Part shown: one piece after another, positions 45,929 to 54,597 of the stretch
How the letters are laid out: each line of letters starts with the position of its first letter
Position numbering within the stretch: position 1 is the stretch's first letter
Source of the DNA: Pyxidicoccus parkwaysis
Lineage (GTDB): Bacteria; Myxococcota; Myxococcia; Myxococcales; Myxococcaceae
DNA length: 64,000 bases
Assembly: GCF_017301735.1 (NCBI RefSeq)
Contig: NZ_CP071090.1
Coordinates: forward strand, 5,198,001-5,262,000
Direction of reading: 5' to 3'
Notes under the pieces: model-generated
Told to the model about the DNA's origin: nothing
The model's input: the letters and a program-made list of their open reading frames with translations, nothing else
Database searches by the model: none
Position numbers and translations under genes: made by a program

Positions 45929-46822
45929 GTGACGCTGACGAGCATTCCCCTGCTGATGCTGCTGACCACCCTGCCCTGCGCGGACCGTGAGCGAACCTCG
46001 CGGCTGCTGGAGGAGACGGCGGCCTCGCGTCCATCAGAGCTGCCCGCGGTGGTGGACGGACTGGCCGCGCGCATGGGTGGAATGCCCCTGCCCGCCGTGG
46101 ACAAGGACGCATCCGCGGTGGAGCGCGCGAAGCAGCTCACGGGCTTCCTGGAGCGGGCGTGCGCGCTGGAAGAGGCGGAGCAGCGCGTGCCGGACAACCT
46201 GCCCGCGAGTGAGCCGGAGCGACTGAAGGCCATCCTGGACCGGCCGGAGTTCTCGCACGCGCGCCAGCGACACGGTGACCTCCTGAAGCGGCTGATGCGC
46301 GAGCTGGAGGCCTGGATGGAGGGTCTCTTCGAGTCGAATGAGGCACAGAGCTTCGCGGTCGCCACGCGCGCGGTGATGCTGGGATTGGCGTTCGCGCTGG
46401 TGCTGTGGGGCGTGCTGCGCTTCGCCGCGCGCCTGGGGAGGAAGGCCGCCACGGTACTCGCGTCGACACAGGCCGAGGTGCCGCTGGTGTTGGACTCGCC
46501 AGGAGAGCACCTGCGAAGGGCTCACGCGGCGCTGAGCTCGGATGCGCGCACGGCGATTCGCGAGGGCCTGCTGGGGATGCTGTCCGCGCTGGAACAGCGA
46601 AGGCTGGCGAGGCCGGACCGGGTGAGGACGAACCGCGAGCTCGCGGCGGAACTGCCCGCGCGCGGCGCACCCGCGACGGTGGTGAGCGAGGTGGAGCGGC
46701 TCGTGCGTTGGTACGACCGGGCCTTCTATTCGCTCGCGCCAGTGCCGGCGGATGAAGCGGCGAGCTTCGTCGCGGCGGTGGAGCATCTCAACGGCTCGCT
46801 GCCGGCGGAGTCCTCCCGGTGA
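45929..46822 (+). CDS. DUF4129-type membrane protein
   Basis: The 297-residue product has a weak signal-like start (SIPLLMLLTTLPCA), a helical periplasmic region, one membrane segment (AVMLGLAFALVLWGVLRFAARLG, residues about 150-172) and a cytoplasmic C-terminus whose YDRAFYSLAPV motif fits DUF4129. Members occur with MoxR-type AAA ATPases, DUF58 proteins and transglutaminases. The following gene overlaps by four bases. Start is a GTG. Confidence 0.65.
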   Translation: MTLTSIPLLMLLTTLPCADRERTSRLLEETAASRPSELPAVVDGLAARMGGMPLPAVDKDASAVERAKQLTGFLERACALEEAEQRVPDNLPASEPERLKAILDRPEFSHARQRHGDLLKRLMRELEAWMEGLFESNEAQSFAVATRAVMLGLAFALVLWGVLRFAARLGRKAATVLASTQAEVPLVLDSPGEHLRRAHAALSSDARTAIREGLLGMLSALEQRRLARPDRVRTNRELAAELPARGAPATVVSEVERLVRWYDRAFYSLAPVPADEAASFVAAVEHLNGSLPAESSR

Positions 46823-48000
46823 AGAACCTCCGCACGGCGGTCATCTTCGGCGTGCTCATCGCCCTGGCGCTCGCCGTGGGCCTGTCCACTCGCGCGGATG
46901 CACCGGAGTCCGTGGTGCCCTCCGTGGAGAACACCGGCGCCCAGGGAGCCCGAGCGCTCTACCTCTACCTGCGCGAGGGCGGGCGCACCGTCGACGCGCA
47001 GACCACCTCGCTCGAATCCCTCTCCTCCAACGCACGCACGCTGGTGATTGCAGCGCCGCAAGGCCGCCCCGTGTCGAAGGAGGAAGTGGCCTCACTGGAG
47101 CGCTTCGTCCGGGCCGGCGGCACGCTCGTCTATCTGTCCCCGCGCGAGCTGGGGAAATACCAGGCGGCGCTGGAGGACTGGCTGCGATTGGACTCCGGCC
47201 CGCTCATGCCCGCGAGCAGCCGCGGACTCGCCTCCACGCTGGCGGACGCGGGCGGCACCACGGTGGACGTGTGGCTCGCCACGGGCCCCCTGCGCGGACT
47301 TGCGAATCTGCGCGTGTCGCAGGACCGGGGCCTGCGCATGCTCCACGATGACGCCGTGCCCCTGGCGGGCCTGGGCGGCGCGGTGGCGGTGTGGCACCGT
47401 GCGCTCGGCTCGGGTGAAATCTACGTGCTCGCGGGCGCGGACCTCGTGGAGAACCGGCGCCTGGAATTACTGGACAACCTGCGCTTCTGGGACGCGCTCG
47501 CCGCACGCGGGCCGCTGGTCTTCGACGAGTATCATCATGAGCTCGCGCCCCCACCGCCGCTGTCACGCGGCATCTGGGTCTTCGTCGCGCAGGTGCTCGT
47601 GGTGGGGCTGCTCTACGCCGTGTCGCGAGGCACGCGCTTCGGCGCGGCCCGGCCCCTGCGCCAGGAGCGGCACCGCTCCGCGCTGGAGTACGTGCGCAGC
47701 ATGGGCTGGCTGATGCGCCGCGCGAAGGTGGAGCGCGAGCTGCTCCCCGAGCTGGACCGCTCGCTGCGGCAGCTCATGCAGGAGCGGCTCGGAATCCCTC
47801 TCACGCTGACCGACGAGGACGCCGCACGCGCCATGGAGCGCGGCGGCAGGGACTACCTCGACGCGAAGGCGGACCTCACGCGCACGCTCGCGCAGCCGGA
47901 CATCCGTCCCTCCGACTACGCGCGCGTGGCCCGTCACTACGCGCACCTGGAGCGCGTGGTGACGGGCCGTGAGTCGGACGCGCTCGACCGCGCGGCCTAG
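46819..48000 (+). CDS. DUF4350-type membrane protein
   Basis: The 393-residue product has an N-terminal membrane anchor (AVIFGVLIALALAVGLS), a periplasmic Rossmann-like domain (ARALYLYLREGGRTVDAQ; EEVASLERFVRAGGTLVYLSP), the DEYHHE motif typical of DUF4350, a second membrane segment (IWVFVAQVLVVGLLYAVSRG) and a cytoplasmic tail. It is usually found with DUF4129, MoxR and DUF58 genes. Here the last two are missing, because a convergent gene follows immediately with a four-base overlap of stop codons. Confidence 0.75.
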   Translation: MKNLRTAVIFGVLIALALAVGLSTRADAPESVVPSVENTGAQGARALYLYLREGGRTVDAQTTSLESLSSNARTLVIAAPQGRPVSKEEVASLERFVRAGGTLVYLSPRELGKYQAALEDWLRLDSGPLMPASSRGLASTLADAGGTTVDVWLATGPLRGLANLRVSQDRGLRMLHDDAVPLAGLGGAVAVWHRALGSGEIYVLAGADLVENRRLELLDNLRFWDALAARGPLVFDEYHHELAPPPPLSRGIWVFVAQVLVVGLLYAVSRGTRFGAARPLRQERHRSALEYVRSMGWLMRRAKVERELLPELDRSLRQLMQERLGIPLTLTDEDAARAMERGGRDYLDAKADLTRTLAQPDIRPSDYARVARHYAHLERVVTGRESDALDRAA

Positions 48001-49199
48001 AGGTCCTTCCCGTCCGCCACGAGGGCGGCGCCCACGTGGTGACGAATCTCATCCACGCGAGCGTCCCAGCTCTCGCTGAAGATTCGGTCCGCGCGCTCAC
48101 GCTTCGGGCCGGGGCCTTCCGCGAGGCACTCGTCCACCTTGCGCACGAAGTCCTCGGTGTTCGAGGCAATCTTGCACAGGCCCACCTTGCGCACCTCCGG
48201 CAGGTCCGTGGACACCACCGGCAGGCCCGCGGCGAGGTACTCGCGCACCTTCAGCGGATTCGCATTCAGCGTCAGCTCGCTGACCTTGAAGGGCATCAGC
48301 GCCACGTCGAAGGCCTTGCTGTAGCCCGGCAGGTCCGCGTACGGCTTGCGGCCCAGCATGTGGATGTTCTTCTCCGCGCGCAGCTTCGAGTCATCACAGT
48401 CCGGCGTCGTCTTGCCGATGATGACCACCGAGCCCTCCGGATGGGCGCGCGCGGTGGCGATGATGGCCTCCTGGTCCACCCAGTCCGCCACCAGGCCGAA
48501 GAAGCCGATGATGGGCCTGGGCAGGTTCGCGATGTCCGCCGGAATGGGCGTGGCCGCGTCGCACGCCTTCACGAAGTGCGTGAAGTCCGTGCCGTGCCGC
48601 ACCAGCACCGTGCGCGGATTGATTTTCGACTTGTTCTCCCGCAGCCGCTCCGCCGAGGTGATGCACAGGTCCGCGCGGCGCAGCAGGCGCTCCTCCAGCT
48701 CCGCGATGTGCTTGCCGTTGGTGTCGCTGAAGGCGGAGAACTCGTCCACGCAGTGGTAGACGACGAACTCCTCGCCCAGCGTGCCGGACACCGGCGCGGA
48801 GGCCGGCAGGAAGCTCCAGGAGATGGGCTTCTTGAACTTCAGCTGCTTCATCGCCCGGAGCACCTGGAGCCGCAAGAGGTGCCGGTTGGCATTGCGCACC
48901 AACTCCGAGCCGTAGAAGGGAATCGCCAGCGGCGACAGGACGAAGAGGTTGGGCTCCACCTCCTTGATGCCCTGGGTGAACTTCTCCAGCTTGTTGAGGA
49001 TGCGCTTCGCATCGTGCGCATTGGCGCGCGGTGCGCGGTTGCCGATGCTGTTCACCCAGAGGACGCGGTTCTCCCGGGAGAGGATCCGCATGATGTGGAC
49101 CTTGGACAGCGGATCCCCATCCCAGTCGTTGGAGAACACCACCAGGTCGCGCCCGCGCAACGCCCTCCGGGCCAGGTCCATGTCATCACTGCGCCGCAT
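47997..49199 (-). CDS. exoO: Glycosyltransferase of the spore-coat polysaccharide cluster
   Basis: The 400-residue product is GT-B fold: VVFSNDWDGDPLSKVHIMRILS at the N-terminus, GFFGLVADWVDQEA in the centre, and the nucleotide-sugar region LNANPLKVREYLAAGLPVVSTD. No membrane segment is seen. It would transfer a sugar to the lipid-linked repeat unit in the cytoplasm. It is the last gene of a five-gene minus-strand operon and overlaps the preceding glycosyltransferase by 14 bases. The symbol follows my memory of M. xanthus exoL-wzxS-exoM-exoN-exoO. Confidence 0.75.
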   Translation of the reverse strand: MRRSDDMDLARRALRGRDLVVFSNDWDGDPLSKVHIMRILSRENRVLWVNSIGNRAPRANAHDAKRILNKLEKFTQGIKEVEPNLFVLSPLAIPFYGSELVRNANRHLLRLQVLRAMKQLKFKKPISWSFLPASAPVSGTLGEEFVVYHCVDEFSAFSDTNGKHIAELEERLLRRADLCITSAERLRENKSKINPRTVLVRHGTDFTHFVKACDAATPIPADIANLPRPIIGFFGLVADWVDQEAIIATARAHPEGSVVIIGKTTPDCDDSKLRAEKNIHMLGRKPYADLPGYSKAFDVALMPFKVSELTLNANPLKVREYLAAGLPVVSTDLPEVRKVGLCKIASNTEDFVRKVDECLAEGPGPKRERADRIFSESWDARVDEIRHHVGAALVADGKDL

Positions 49200-50292
49200 G
49201 CTTCGTCTCCCCCGTATCGATGTCTGTATCGTCTGACTTCGTGAAAGGCATTGCTGCTTCCGCTGGCATCCCGGCCAGCTCGGTGTAGAGCGTGAGCAAC
49301 TCCGGCCCCGCGTCCACCGACGGCTGCACCGCGGGCCCCGCCGCCAGGGCCTCCGTCACCACCCGGGCCAGGTCCTGTGCATCATCCGCCTTGAAGACCC
49401 GCGTGCCCTCGGGACGGGCGCACACGTCGCTGGCCACACAGGGCACGCCCAATGCCAGCGCCTCGCGCACGGAGATGGAGTCCCCGTCATGCGTGGTGGG
49501 CCGGAGGAAGACGTCGCTGCGAGCCATCAGCCCCAGCGCCGCCGAGTGCTCCAGCTCACCCAGCACCTCGAGCCTTCCCGCCACGCCCAGCTCGCGCGCG
49601 TCGCGGATGAAGTCCTCCGCGTCCGTCCCCGGACCGAAGAGGGCGAGGCCCACGTCCGGGTATTCCCTCGCGAGGAGCTTCAGCGCGCGGAACGCCAGCT
49701 TCCGTCCGTACACGGGCGAAGGATGGTGCGCCATGGTGATGAGCGGCCTGCGACGGGCCCGCGCCGCGTCCACCACCGCGGGCACCGGCCCCGGCCGCAC
49801 CTGCGAGGACAGGAAGGCCGGATGAACGACGACCTTCTCCTCGGGCACGCCGCACGCGACGACGGCGTCCTTCACCGCCTGGGACACCGCCACCACGCGC
49901 GCGTAGCCGGCCAGCGCCACGCGAGCGAAGTTGCGCCGCGCACCGGACGCCGCGAGGTAGTCGGGCAAGAGCCCCGAGTGGAGGGTGATGACGCGGGATG
50001 ACCGGAGCCCGGGCATCCCGCCCACCAGTCCCGCCAGCACCCAGGACTTCGGGTTGTTGCCGCTGGTGTGGACGTGCAGCATCCACCCCGCGGAGAGAAA
50101 CCCCGCCAGCCGGAGGGCGAAGTGAGCGGGACTGCGCACCGGGTGGACGTCCGGAGCCGGCCGGCCGCCCTTCCCGATGTCCAGTACCTTCGCTTCGACC
50201 CCACAGGCTCGCAGGTAACCGTGTAGCTGTTGTACGTGGATGGCCACACCGCCGTATGGCGGCGGGTAGTCGCCGATGAGGAGCACCTTCAT
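49186..50292 (-). CDS. exoN: GT4-family glycosyltransferase of the spore-coat polysaccharide cluster
   Basis: The 368-residue product begins MKVLLIGDYPPPYGGVAIHVQ, the typical GT4 acceptor-domain start with the glycine loop, and has the donor-site signature SDVFLRPTTHDGDSISVREALALGVPCVASD. It should add a sugar to the polysaccharide repeat unit. I use the ATG at 50292. Another ATG at 50301 would add three residues but leaves no spacing for a ribosome-binding site. The gene follows the acetyltransferase after about 12 bases. Confidence 0.78.
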   Translation of the reverse strand: MKVLLIGDYPPPYGGVAIHVQQLHGYLRACGVEAKVLDIGKGGRPAPDVHPVRSPAHFALRLAGFLSAGWMLHVHTSGNNPKSWVLAGLVGGMPGLRSSRVITLHSGLLPDYLAASGARRNFARVALAGYARVVAVSQAVKDAVVACGVPEEKVVVHPAFLSSQVRPGPVPAVVDAARARRRPLITMAHHPSPVYGRKLAFRALKLLAREYPDVGLALFGPGTDAEDFIRDARELGVAGRLEVLGELEHSAALGLMARSDVFLRPTTHDGDSISVREALALGVPCVASDVCARPEGTRVFKADDAQDLARVVTEALAAGPAVQPSVDAGPELLTLYTELAGMPAEAAMPFTKSDDTDIDTGETKHAAQ

Positions 50293-50304
50293 GCGAGCCA
50301 TCCC

Positions 50305-50820
50305 CTACTGCCGCATGGAGGCCGGAGGCACCGCCGACAGCGGTGCGCGCTGAGGCAACAGCCCCATCTCCCGCTGGTACGTGGTGAGCGGGTCCGGGTC
50401 CTGGCGAATCACCTTCGCCGGCACACCGGCCACCACCGTGCCCGGAGCCACGTCCTTCAGCACCACCGCGTTGGCGCCAATCACCGCGAAGTCGCCAATG
50501 CGGATGTTGCCCAGAATCTTCGCGCCCGCGCCGATGCGGACGTAGTCACCGATGACGGGCGCGCCCTCGAGACCCGAGCGTCCGCCGAGCGTCACCTGCT
50601 GCGAGATGAGGCAGTTCTTCCCCACCTTCGCGGCGCGGTGGATGACCACCCCAATCCCGCCGTAGCCGAGCTGCGTCCCCTCGCCAATCTCGGCATCCTC
50701 GGGGATGTACGAGCTGTGCAGATAGTAGATGGCCTTGCGCAGCACGGCCGGAAGCAGGGGAACGCCCCGCTTCTTCAGACCACGTGCCACCCGGTACAGC
50801 GTCATCGCGTCGACACCCAT
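50305..50820 (-). CDS. exoM: Hexapeptide-repeat acetyltransferase (serine acetyltransferase-like)
   Basis: The 171-residue product has a helical N-terminus and a left-handed beta-helix of hexapeptide repeats (IGEGTQLGYGGIGVVIHRAAKVGKNCLI located at about 45-72; GDYVRIGAGAKILGNIRIGD; PGTVVAGVPAKVI), with the catalytic-type His in VIHRAA. It resembles CysE, but in this sugar cluster it more likely acetylates a sugar or an amino-acid substituent. GGGAGG precedes the ATG at 50820. From memory it corresponds to M. xanthus ExoM. Confidence 0.8.
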   Translation of the reverse strand: MGVDAMTLYRVARGLKKRGVPLLPAVLRKAIYYLHSSYIPEDAEIGEGTQLGYGGIGVVIHRAAKVGKNCLISQQVTLGGRSGLEGAPVIGDYVRIGAGAKILGNIRIGDFAVIGANAVVLKDVAPGTVVAGVPAKVIRQDPDPLTTYQREMGLLPQRAPLSAVPPASMRQ

Positions 50821-50912
50821 CACGCCTCCCTCACCCGGTATCTCGACGGCACGGAAAGTAGGTACCCACCCGTGAGGAGGGAAGTGCCCTCCCCGCGTCT
50901 CCCTCCCGACGA

Positions 50913-52433
50913 TCACCCTGCCCTGCGCGCACGCATTCCCGCGAGGACGCTCAGCGGACGCACCCCCGCTGCATACAGCACACCCAGGTAGCCCATGACG
51001 AAGAGCACCCCCGCGAACGCCAGCGGCAGCACGCGCCACACGAAGCCCGCCGGCAGGTGGCTGTAGGCCCCTCGCGCCATGGCCCTCAGCACGAAGACGC
51101 CCAGCGCGGCCGCCGCCGCGGACAGCGACGCCTTGCCCAATTCCCGCCAGGGAATGACGTCCATGACACGCAGCTCGAGTCGGGGGGTGGACAGTGCCGC
51201 CGGCACGCGCGCCAGCAACATCCCCTTGCCCACCACCTCCGCCACCGCCCACGAGCCGATGCCGCCCATGAGCCCCAGGTGCCGCACACCCAGCCACACC
51301 ATGGGCACCGTCACCGCCGCCTTCACCGCGTACGACGCGAAGATGGCGCGCGTCTGCCCCCGGGCGCGCAGCGTGCCGTCCATGGGCAGAATCGACAGCA
51401 CCACGCCCAGCACGCTCACCCGGAACACGGGCACGGCCGGCAGGAACTTCTCGCCGAACATCGCCCCGATGAACTCCGGCGCCGCCGCGAAGAGGAACGC
51501 GGCGAAGGGCAGGAAGACATAGGCCAGCTTCCCCGCCGCCTCGCGGAACGCCACCACGCCCTCCTCCAGCCGGCCCTCGCGCTCCAGTTCGCCCAGCCGC
51601 ACCATCAGCACCTCGCTGGTGGGCGTGTAGAGCAGGTCCACCACGGGCAGTTGGAAGCAGCCCACGCGGTACAGCGCGTACACGGCCGGCGCCACCGCGC
51701 CCGCCACCATGTACAGGTGCGCGTTCTGTTGAGGAATCGCCAGCAGCATCGCCGCGCCGAAGGGCGCCGCGTAGACGAATTGCTCGCGGAAGAGCTTCCG
51801 GTCCACCAGCGGCCCGGTGACTCCGCGCAGCGACACCACCCACGTCGCCACGTAGCGCAGGGCCGCGAAGCAGGCCACCGCCACCATCATCCCGTGCAGC
51901 GACGCACCCAGGAGCGGCGGCACCACCATGACGCCCGCGCGCACCGCGTCGGACACCAGGTAGGCGACGGCCGAGGCCTTCGTGCGCCCTTGCGAGGTGA
52001 GCGACACCTCCAGCGGGAAGCTGCCCAGCAGGAAGGCCGTATACGCGGCCAGCGGCAGCCGGTACTGCGCCAGCGCCGGGTTGGAGAACCAGCCCGCCAC
52101 GTACCCCAACAGCCCATACACACCCAGCGCGCCCACGAGTCCGGCGGCGGACATGAAGAGGAGCGTCTGCCCCAGGTACGGCCGCTTCGCCTCCGCACGC
52201 GGCAGGAAGTAGTACAGGCTCTGCACCACGCCGAACGGCAGCACGTAGTAGAGCGTCGTGGCGATGAGGAAGAGCTGGTAGTACGTGCCGTACTCGTCCA
52301 GGTGCAGCACCCGGGCGAGCACGAGAGGAATGGACAGCGTCAGCCCGGCCGTGAAGAGCCGGGCCAACACGAGGGGGCCGGCGCGGCCGAGGAAACTTCC
52401 CCCGGACGCCGCCGGCGTGGAACTGCCGCTCAC
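50913..52433 (-). CDS. wzxS: Wzx-type polysaccharide repeat-unit flippase
   Basis: Polytopic membrane protein of 506 residues in the MOP/PST superfamily, with about 12-14 hydrophobic segments (e.g. LVLARLFTAGLTLSIPLVLARVL, YVLPFGVVQSLYYFLPR, VFLPFAAFLFAAAPEFIGAMFG). It should flip undecaprenyl-linked repeat units across the inner membrane. The GTG at 52433 has AAGGAGG upstream and overlaps the deacetylase stop codon (GTGA), so both are coupled. From memory this is the spore-coat flippase WzxS in M. xanthus. Confidence 0.85.
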   Translation of the reverse strand: MSGSSTPAASGGSFLGRAGPLVLARLFTAGLTLSIPLVLARVLHLDEYGTYYQLFLIATTLYYVLPFGVVQSLYYFLPRAEAKRPYLGQTLLFMSAAGLVGALGVYGLLGYVAGWFSNPALAQYRLPLAAYTAFLLGSFPLEVSLTSQGRTKASAVAYLVSDAVRAGVMVVPPLLGASLHGMMVAVACFAALRYVATWVVSLRGVTGPLVDRKLFREQFVYAAPFGAAMLLAIPQQNAHLYMVAGAVAPAVYALYRVGCFQLPVVDLLYTPTSEVLMVRLGELEREGRLEEGVVAFREAAGKLAYVFLPFAAFLFAAAPEFIGAMFGEKFLPAVPVFRVSVLGVVLSILPMDGTLRARGQTRAIFASYAVKAAVTVPMVWLGVRHLGLMGGIGSWAVAEVVGKGMLLARVPAALSTPRLELRVMDVIPWRELGKASLSAAAAALGVFVLRAMARGAYSHLPAGFVWRVLPLAFAGVLFVMGYLGVLYAAGVRPLSVLAGMRARRAG

Positions 52434-53617
52434 GGAACCTCCTTCACCGGCGACGCCGCCGCCTCCGAGCCGAGGATGCTGTTTGCCATTGCTGAAGAGA
52501 TGATGTGGTGCGGGCGCCTGCCCGGCACGGGATGACTCATTCCCAACACGCCGAAGCAGTCGTCGAACTGGCACGCCGTCAGCGACGACGAGTAGTCCCC
52601 CGTCATGCCCAGGCTGAAGTTCTCCCACAGCACCTTGCGCTTGAGGGTGAATGGGTCTCCCCCAATCCGGTTGGGGAAGTCCTCCGTGGTGACGCCCGAG
52701 CGGAAGCCGTTGGCCGACAGCACGCGGATGACCTCGTCCGAGTACCAGCCGTTGCAGTAGGCGAAGTCGCGCACGGTGATGCCCACCTCGCGCTCAATCG
52801 TGCGCTTGGACTCCAGAATCTCGCGCTCCACCACCTCCTGCGGCTCCAGGGTGAGCACGGTGTGGCCCAGCGTGTGCGCGCCGAACTCGAAGCCGTCCTG
52901 CGCCATGCGGCGCACCTCGTCCCAGTTCATGACGTCGCCCTGCTCCGGCACCAGGTCCGCCCCACCGCCGAGCTGCTTCTCCAGCGCGTCGATGATGTCC
53001 GTGAGCACGCGCGTGGGGTGCTCGCCGATGAAGTCGTCCAGCGCGGCCGACACCGTCTTCTGCCCGGAGAGAATGGGCCCGAGCAGCTCCAGCGACGCCG
53101 CGGGCAGCGCGTCGTACAGCGGACGGAAGCGGCGCTCCTGCACGCGGCGCAGCAGATGGAACAGCCGGTCATGATTGAAGCGCTTGTCCGTGCCGATGAA
53201 GGCCGTGGGCAGATAGGTGATGGCCGGAACGCCCATCTGCTTCAGCACCGGATACGCGTACCGGTACACGTCGCGGTAGCCGTCGTCGAAGGTGACGACG
53301 CACAGGTCCTTCCTCGCCGTGCGCCGGCCCGCCATGACGTCCACCGCGTCACCGATGGAGGTCAGCTCGTAGCCCGCGGCGTGCGCCTCCTCCAGGTGCT
53401 TGCGGAACGTCTCCTGCGAGATGAGCAGCCCGGGGATGGAGCGCTGGAGCTCCCCGGTGAAGTCGCTCACCACGCGGTGGTAGCTGACGATGAGGATGCG
53501 CCGCCCGCCAGACTGGGCGCGACGCCAGGCCGCCATCGCCTTGCGCAGTCCGCTGTAGTGCATCACTCCCGCCGCCGCCGCCTTGACTGCCCTGCGTGCC
53601 ACCATTCCCGTACCCAT
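52430..53617 (-). CDS. exoL: Polysaccharide deacetylase-family protein
   Basis: The 395-residue product contains a NodB-type domain: ILIVSYHRVV, VVTFDDGYRDVYRYAYP (catalytic Asp and metal Asp) and FGAHTLGHTVLT (metal-binding His pair), with a large insertion between. A basic N-terminus (MVARRAVKAAAAG) lacks a clear signal peptide. It would remove N-acetyl groups from the polysaccharide or its precursor. It is the first gene of the operon, with GGAGGG ahead of the ATG and a candidate sigma-54 promoter about 76 bases upstream. Confidence 0.82.
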   Translation of the reverse strand: MGTGMVARRAVKAAAAGVMHYSGLRKAMAAWRRAQSGGRRILIVSYHRVVSDFTGELQRSIPGLLISQETFRKHLEEAHAAGYELTSIGDAVDVMAGRRTARKDLCVVTFDDGYRDVYRYAYPVLKQMGVPAITYLPTAFIGTDKRFNHDRLFHLLRRVQERRFRPLYDALPAASLELLGPILSGQKTVSAALDDFIGEHPTRVLTDIIDALEKQLGGGADLVPEQGDVMNWDEVRRMAQDGFEFGAHTLGHTVLTLEPQEVVEREILESKRTIEREVGITVRDFAYCNGWYSDEVIRVLSANGFRSGVTTEDFPNRIGGDPFTLKRKVLWENFSLGMTGDYSSSLTACQFDDCFGVLGMSHPVPGRRPHHIISSAMANSILGSEAAASPVKEVP

Positions 53618-53940
53618 CACGCCCTCCGCGCGGAGAAACTTCCTCCCGCCCGACTCCTCCCTTTCTCGGGAAGAGAACCCACGCCGCGCCTGTGCAGGGG
53701 GGATGCCATGCCAAAGGTAGGCACCACGACGGCCCCGGCAGAGGAGAAGCCCGGGAGCGCAGGGAAGCTGCCGGGCGGTGGACACGCCCTCCGGTGGAAA
53801 CCCGACGGAACGCACGGGCACCTCTCACCACATGAGGGGGAAAAGGTTTCCCGCCCGGGGGCCCGCTCCTTCACTGACCGGCCGTCCCTCCGGGTTTCAC
53901 TGGAGGACATTTCCATTTCCGGATACGAACGACGGCGCCA
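53618..53940. other. Divergent intergenic region between the polysaccharide and ccm operons
   Basis: About 320 bases separating the minus-strand exoL operon and the plus-strand ccmA operon. It contains one candidate sigma-54 promoter (minus strand) and several short G/C-rich inverted sequences. I find no convincing gene. Short reading frames here lack ribosome-binding sites and family resemblance. Confidence 0.6.
53693..53708 (-). promoter_or_regulatory. Candidate sigma-54 (-24/-12) promoter of the exoL operon
   Basis: On the minus strand TGGCATCCCCCCTGCA has GG and GC exactly ten bases apart and matches TGGCA and TGCA of the consensus. It is about 76 bases upstream of the exoL ATG. In M. 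xanthus many developmental genes use sigma-54 and enhancer-binding proteins, which makes this plausible. It is not proven. Confidence 0.45.
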
Positions 53941-54597
53941 ATGCCCTCCCCTTCCGCCCCCGCGCTCGCGCTGCACGACGTGAGCAAGCGCTATGGGCGC
54001 CGCTGGGCCCTGGCGCGTCTCACCTACGCGCTCCCCGCCGGCCGCTCCCTGCTGCTCACCGGACACAATGGCTCCGGGAAGACGACCCTCCTGCGCCTCG
54101 TGGCCACCGCGCTCAGCCCCACCGCGGGCCGCGTGGAAGTCCTGGGCCGCGACGCGGTGACGGACAGGGAAGGGGTGCGCCGCGACGTGGCGCTCCTGTC
54201 ACACGCCAGCTTCCTCTACGAGGACCTCACCGCGCTCCAGAACCTCACCATCCTGGCGCGGCTGCTCGGCATCCCCTCCCCGGAGGACGCCGCGGGCGCG
54301 CTGCTCACCCGCGTGGGCCTCACCCGCCGCACGGACAGCCCGGTGCGCGGCTTCAGCGCCGGCATGCGCAAGCGGCTCGCCATCGCCCGGCTCCTCATGA
54401 AGACGCCGGCCATCGCCCTGTTGGACGAGCCCTTCGGTGAGCTGGACCCGCAGGGCATCCGCGACATGGAGGGCATCATCGCGGAGCTCAAGGCCAGCGG
54501 TGCCACCGTCGTCCTCGCCACGCACCTCGTCGAACAGGGCATGACACTCTGCGAGGAGCGCCTGCACCTCCAGGACGGACGGGCGGTGGCCGCATGA
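53941..54597 (+). CDS. ccmA: Heme exporter ATP-binding protein CcmA
   Basis: ABC ATPase of the cytochrome c maturation (System I) complex. The 218-residue product has Walker A (GHNGSGKTT), signature (FSAGMRKRL), Walker B (IALLDEPFGELDP) and switch His (LATHLVEQ). It drives release of heme-loaded CcmE together with CcmB and CcmC. Its stop codon overlaps the ccmB ATG (ATGA). It is the first gene of the ccm operon. Confidence 0.9.
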   Translation: MPSPSAPALALHDVSKRYGRRWALARLTYALPAGRSLLLTGHNGSGKTTLLRLVATALSPTAGRVEVLGRDAVTDREGVRRDVALLSHASFLYEDLTALQNLTILARLLGIPSPEDAAGALLTRVGLTRRTDSPVRGFSAGMRKRLAIARLLMKTPAIALLDEPFGELDPQGIRDMEGIIAELKASGATVVLATHLVEQGMTLCEERLHLQDGRAVAA

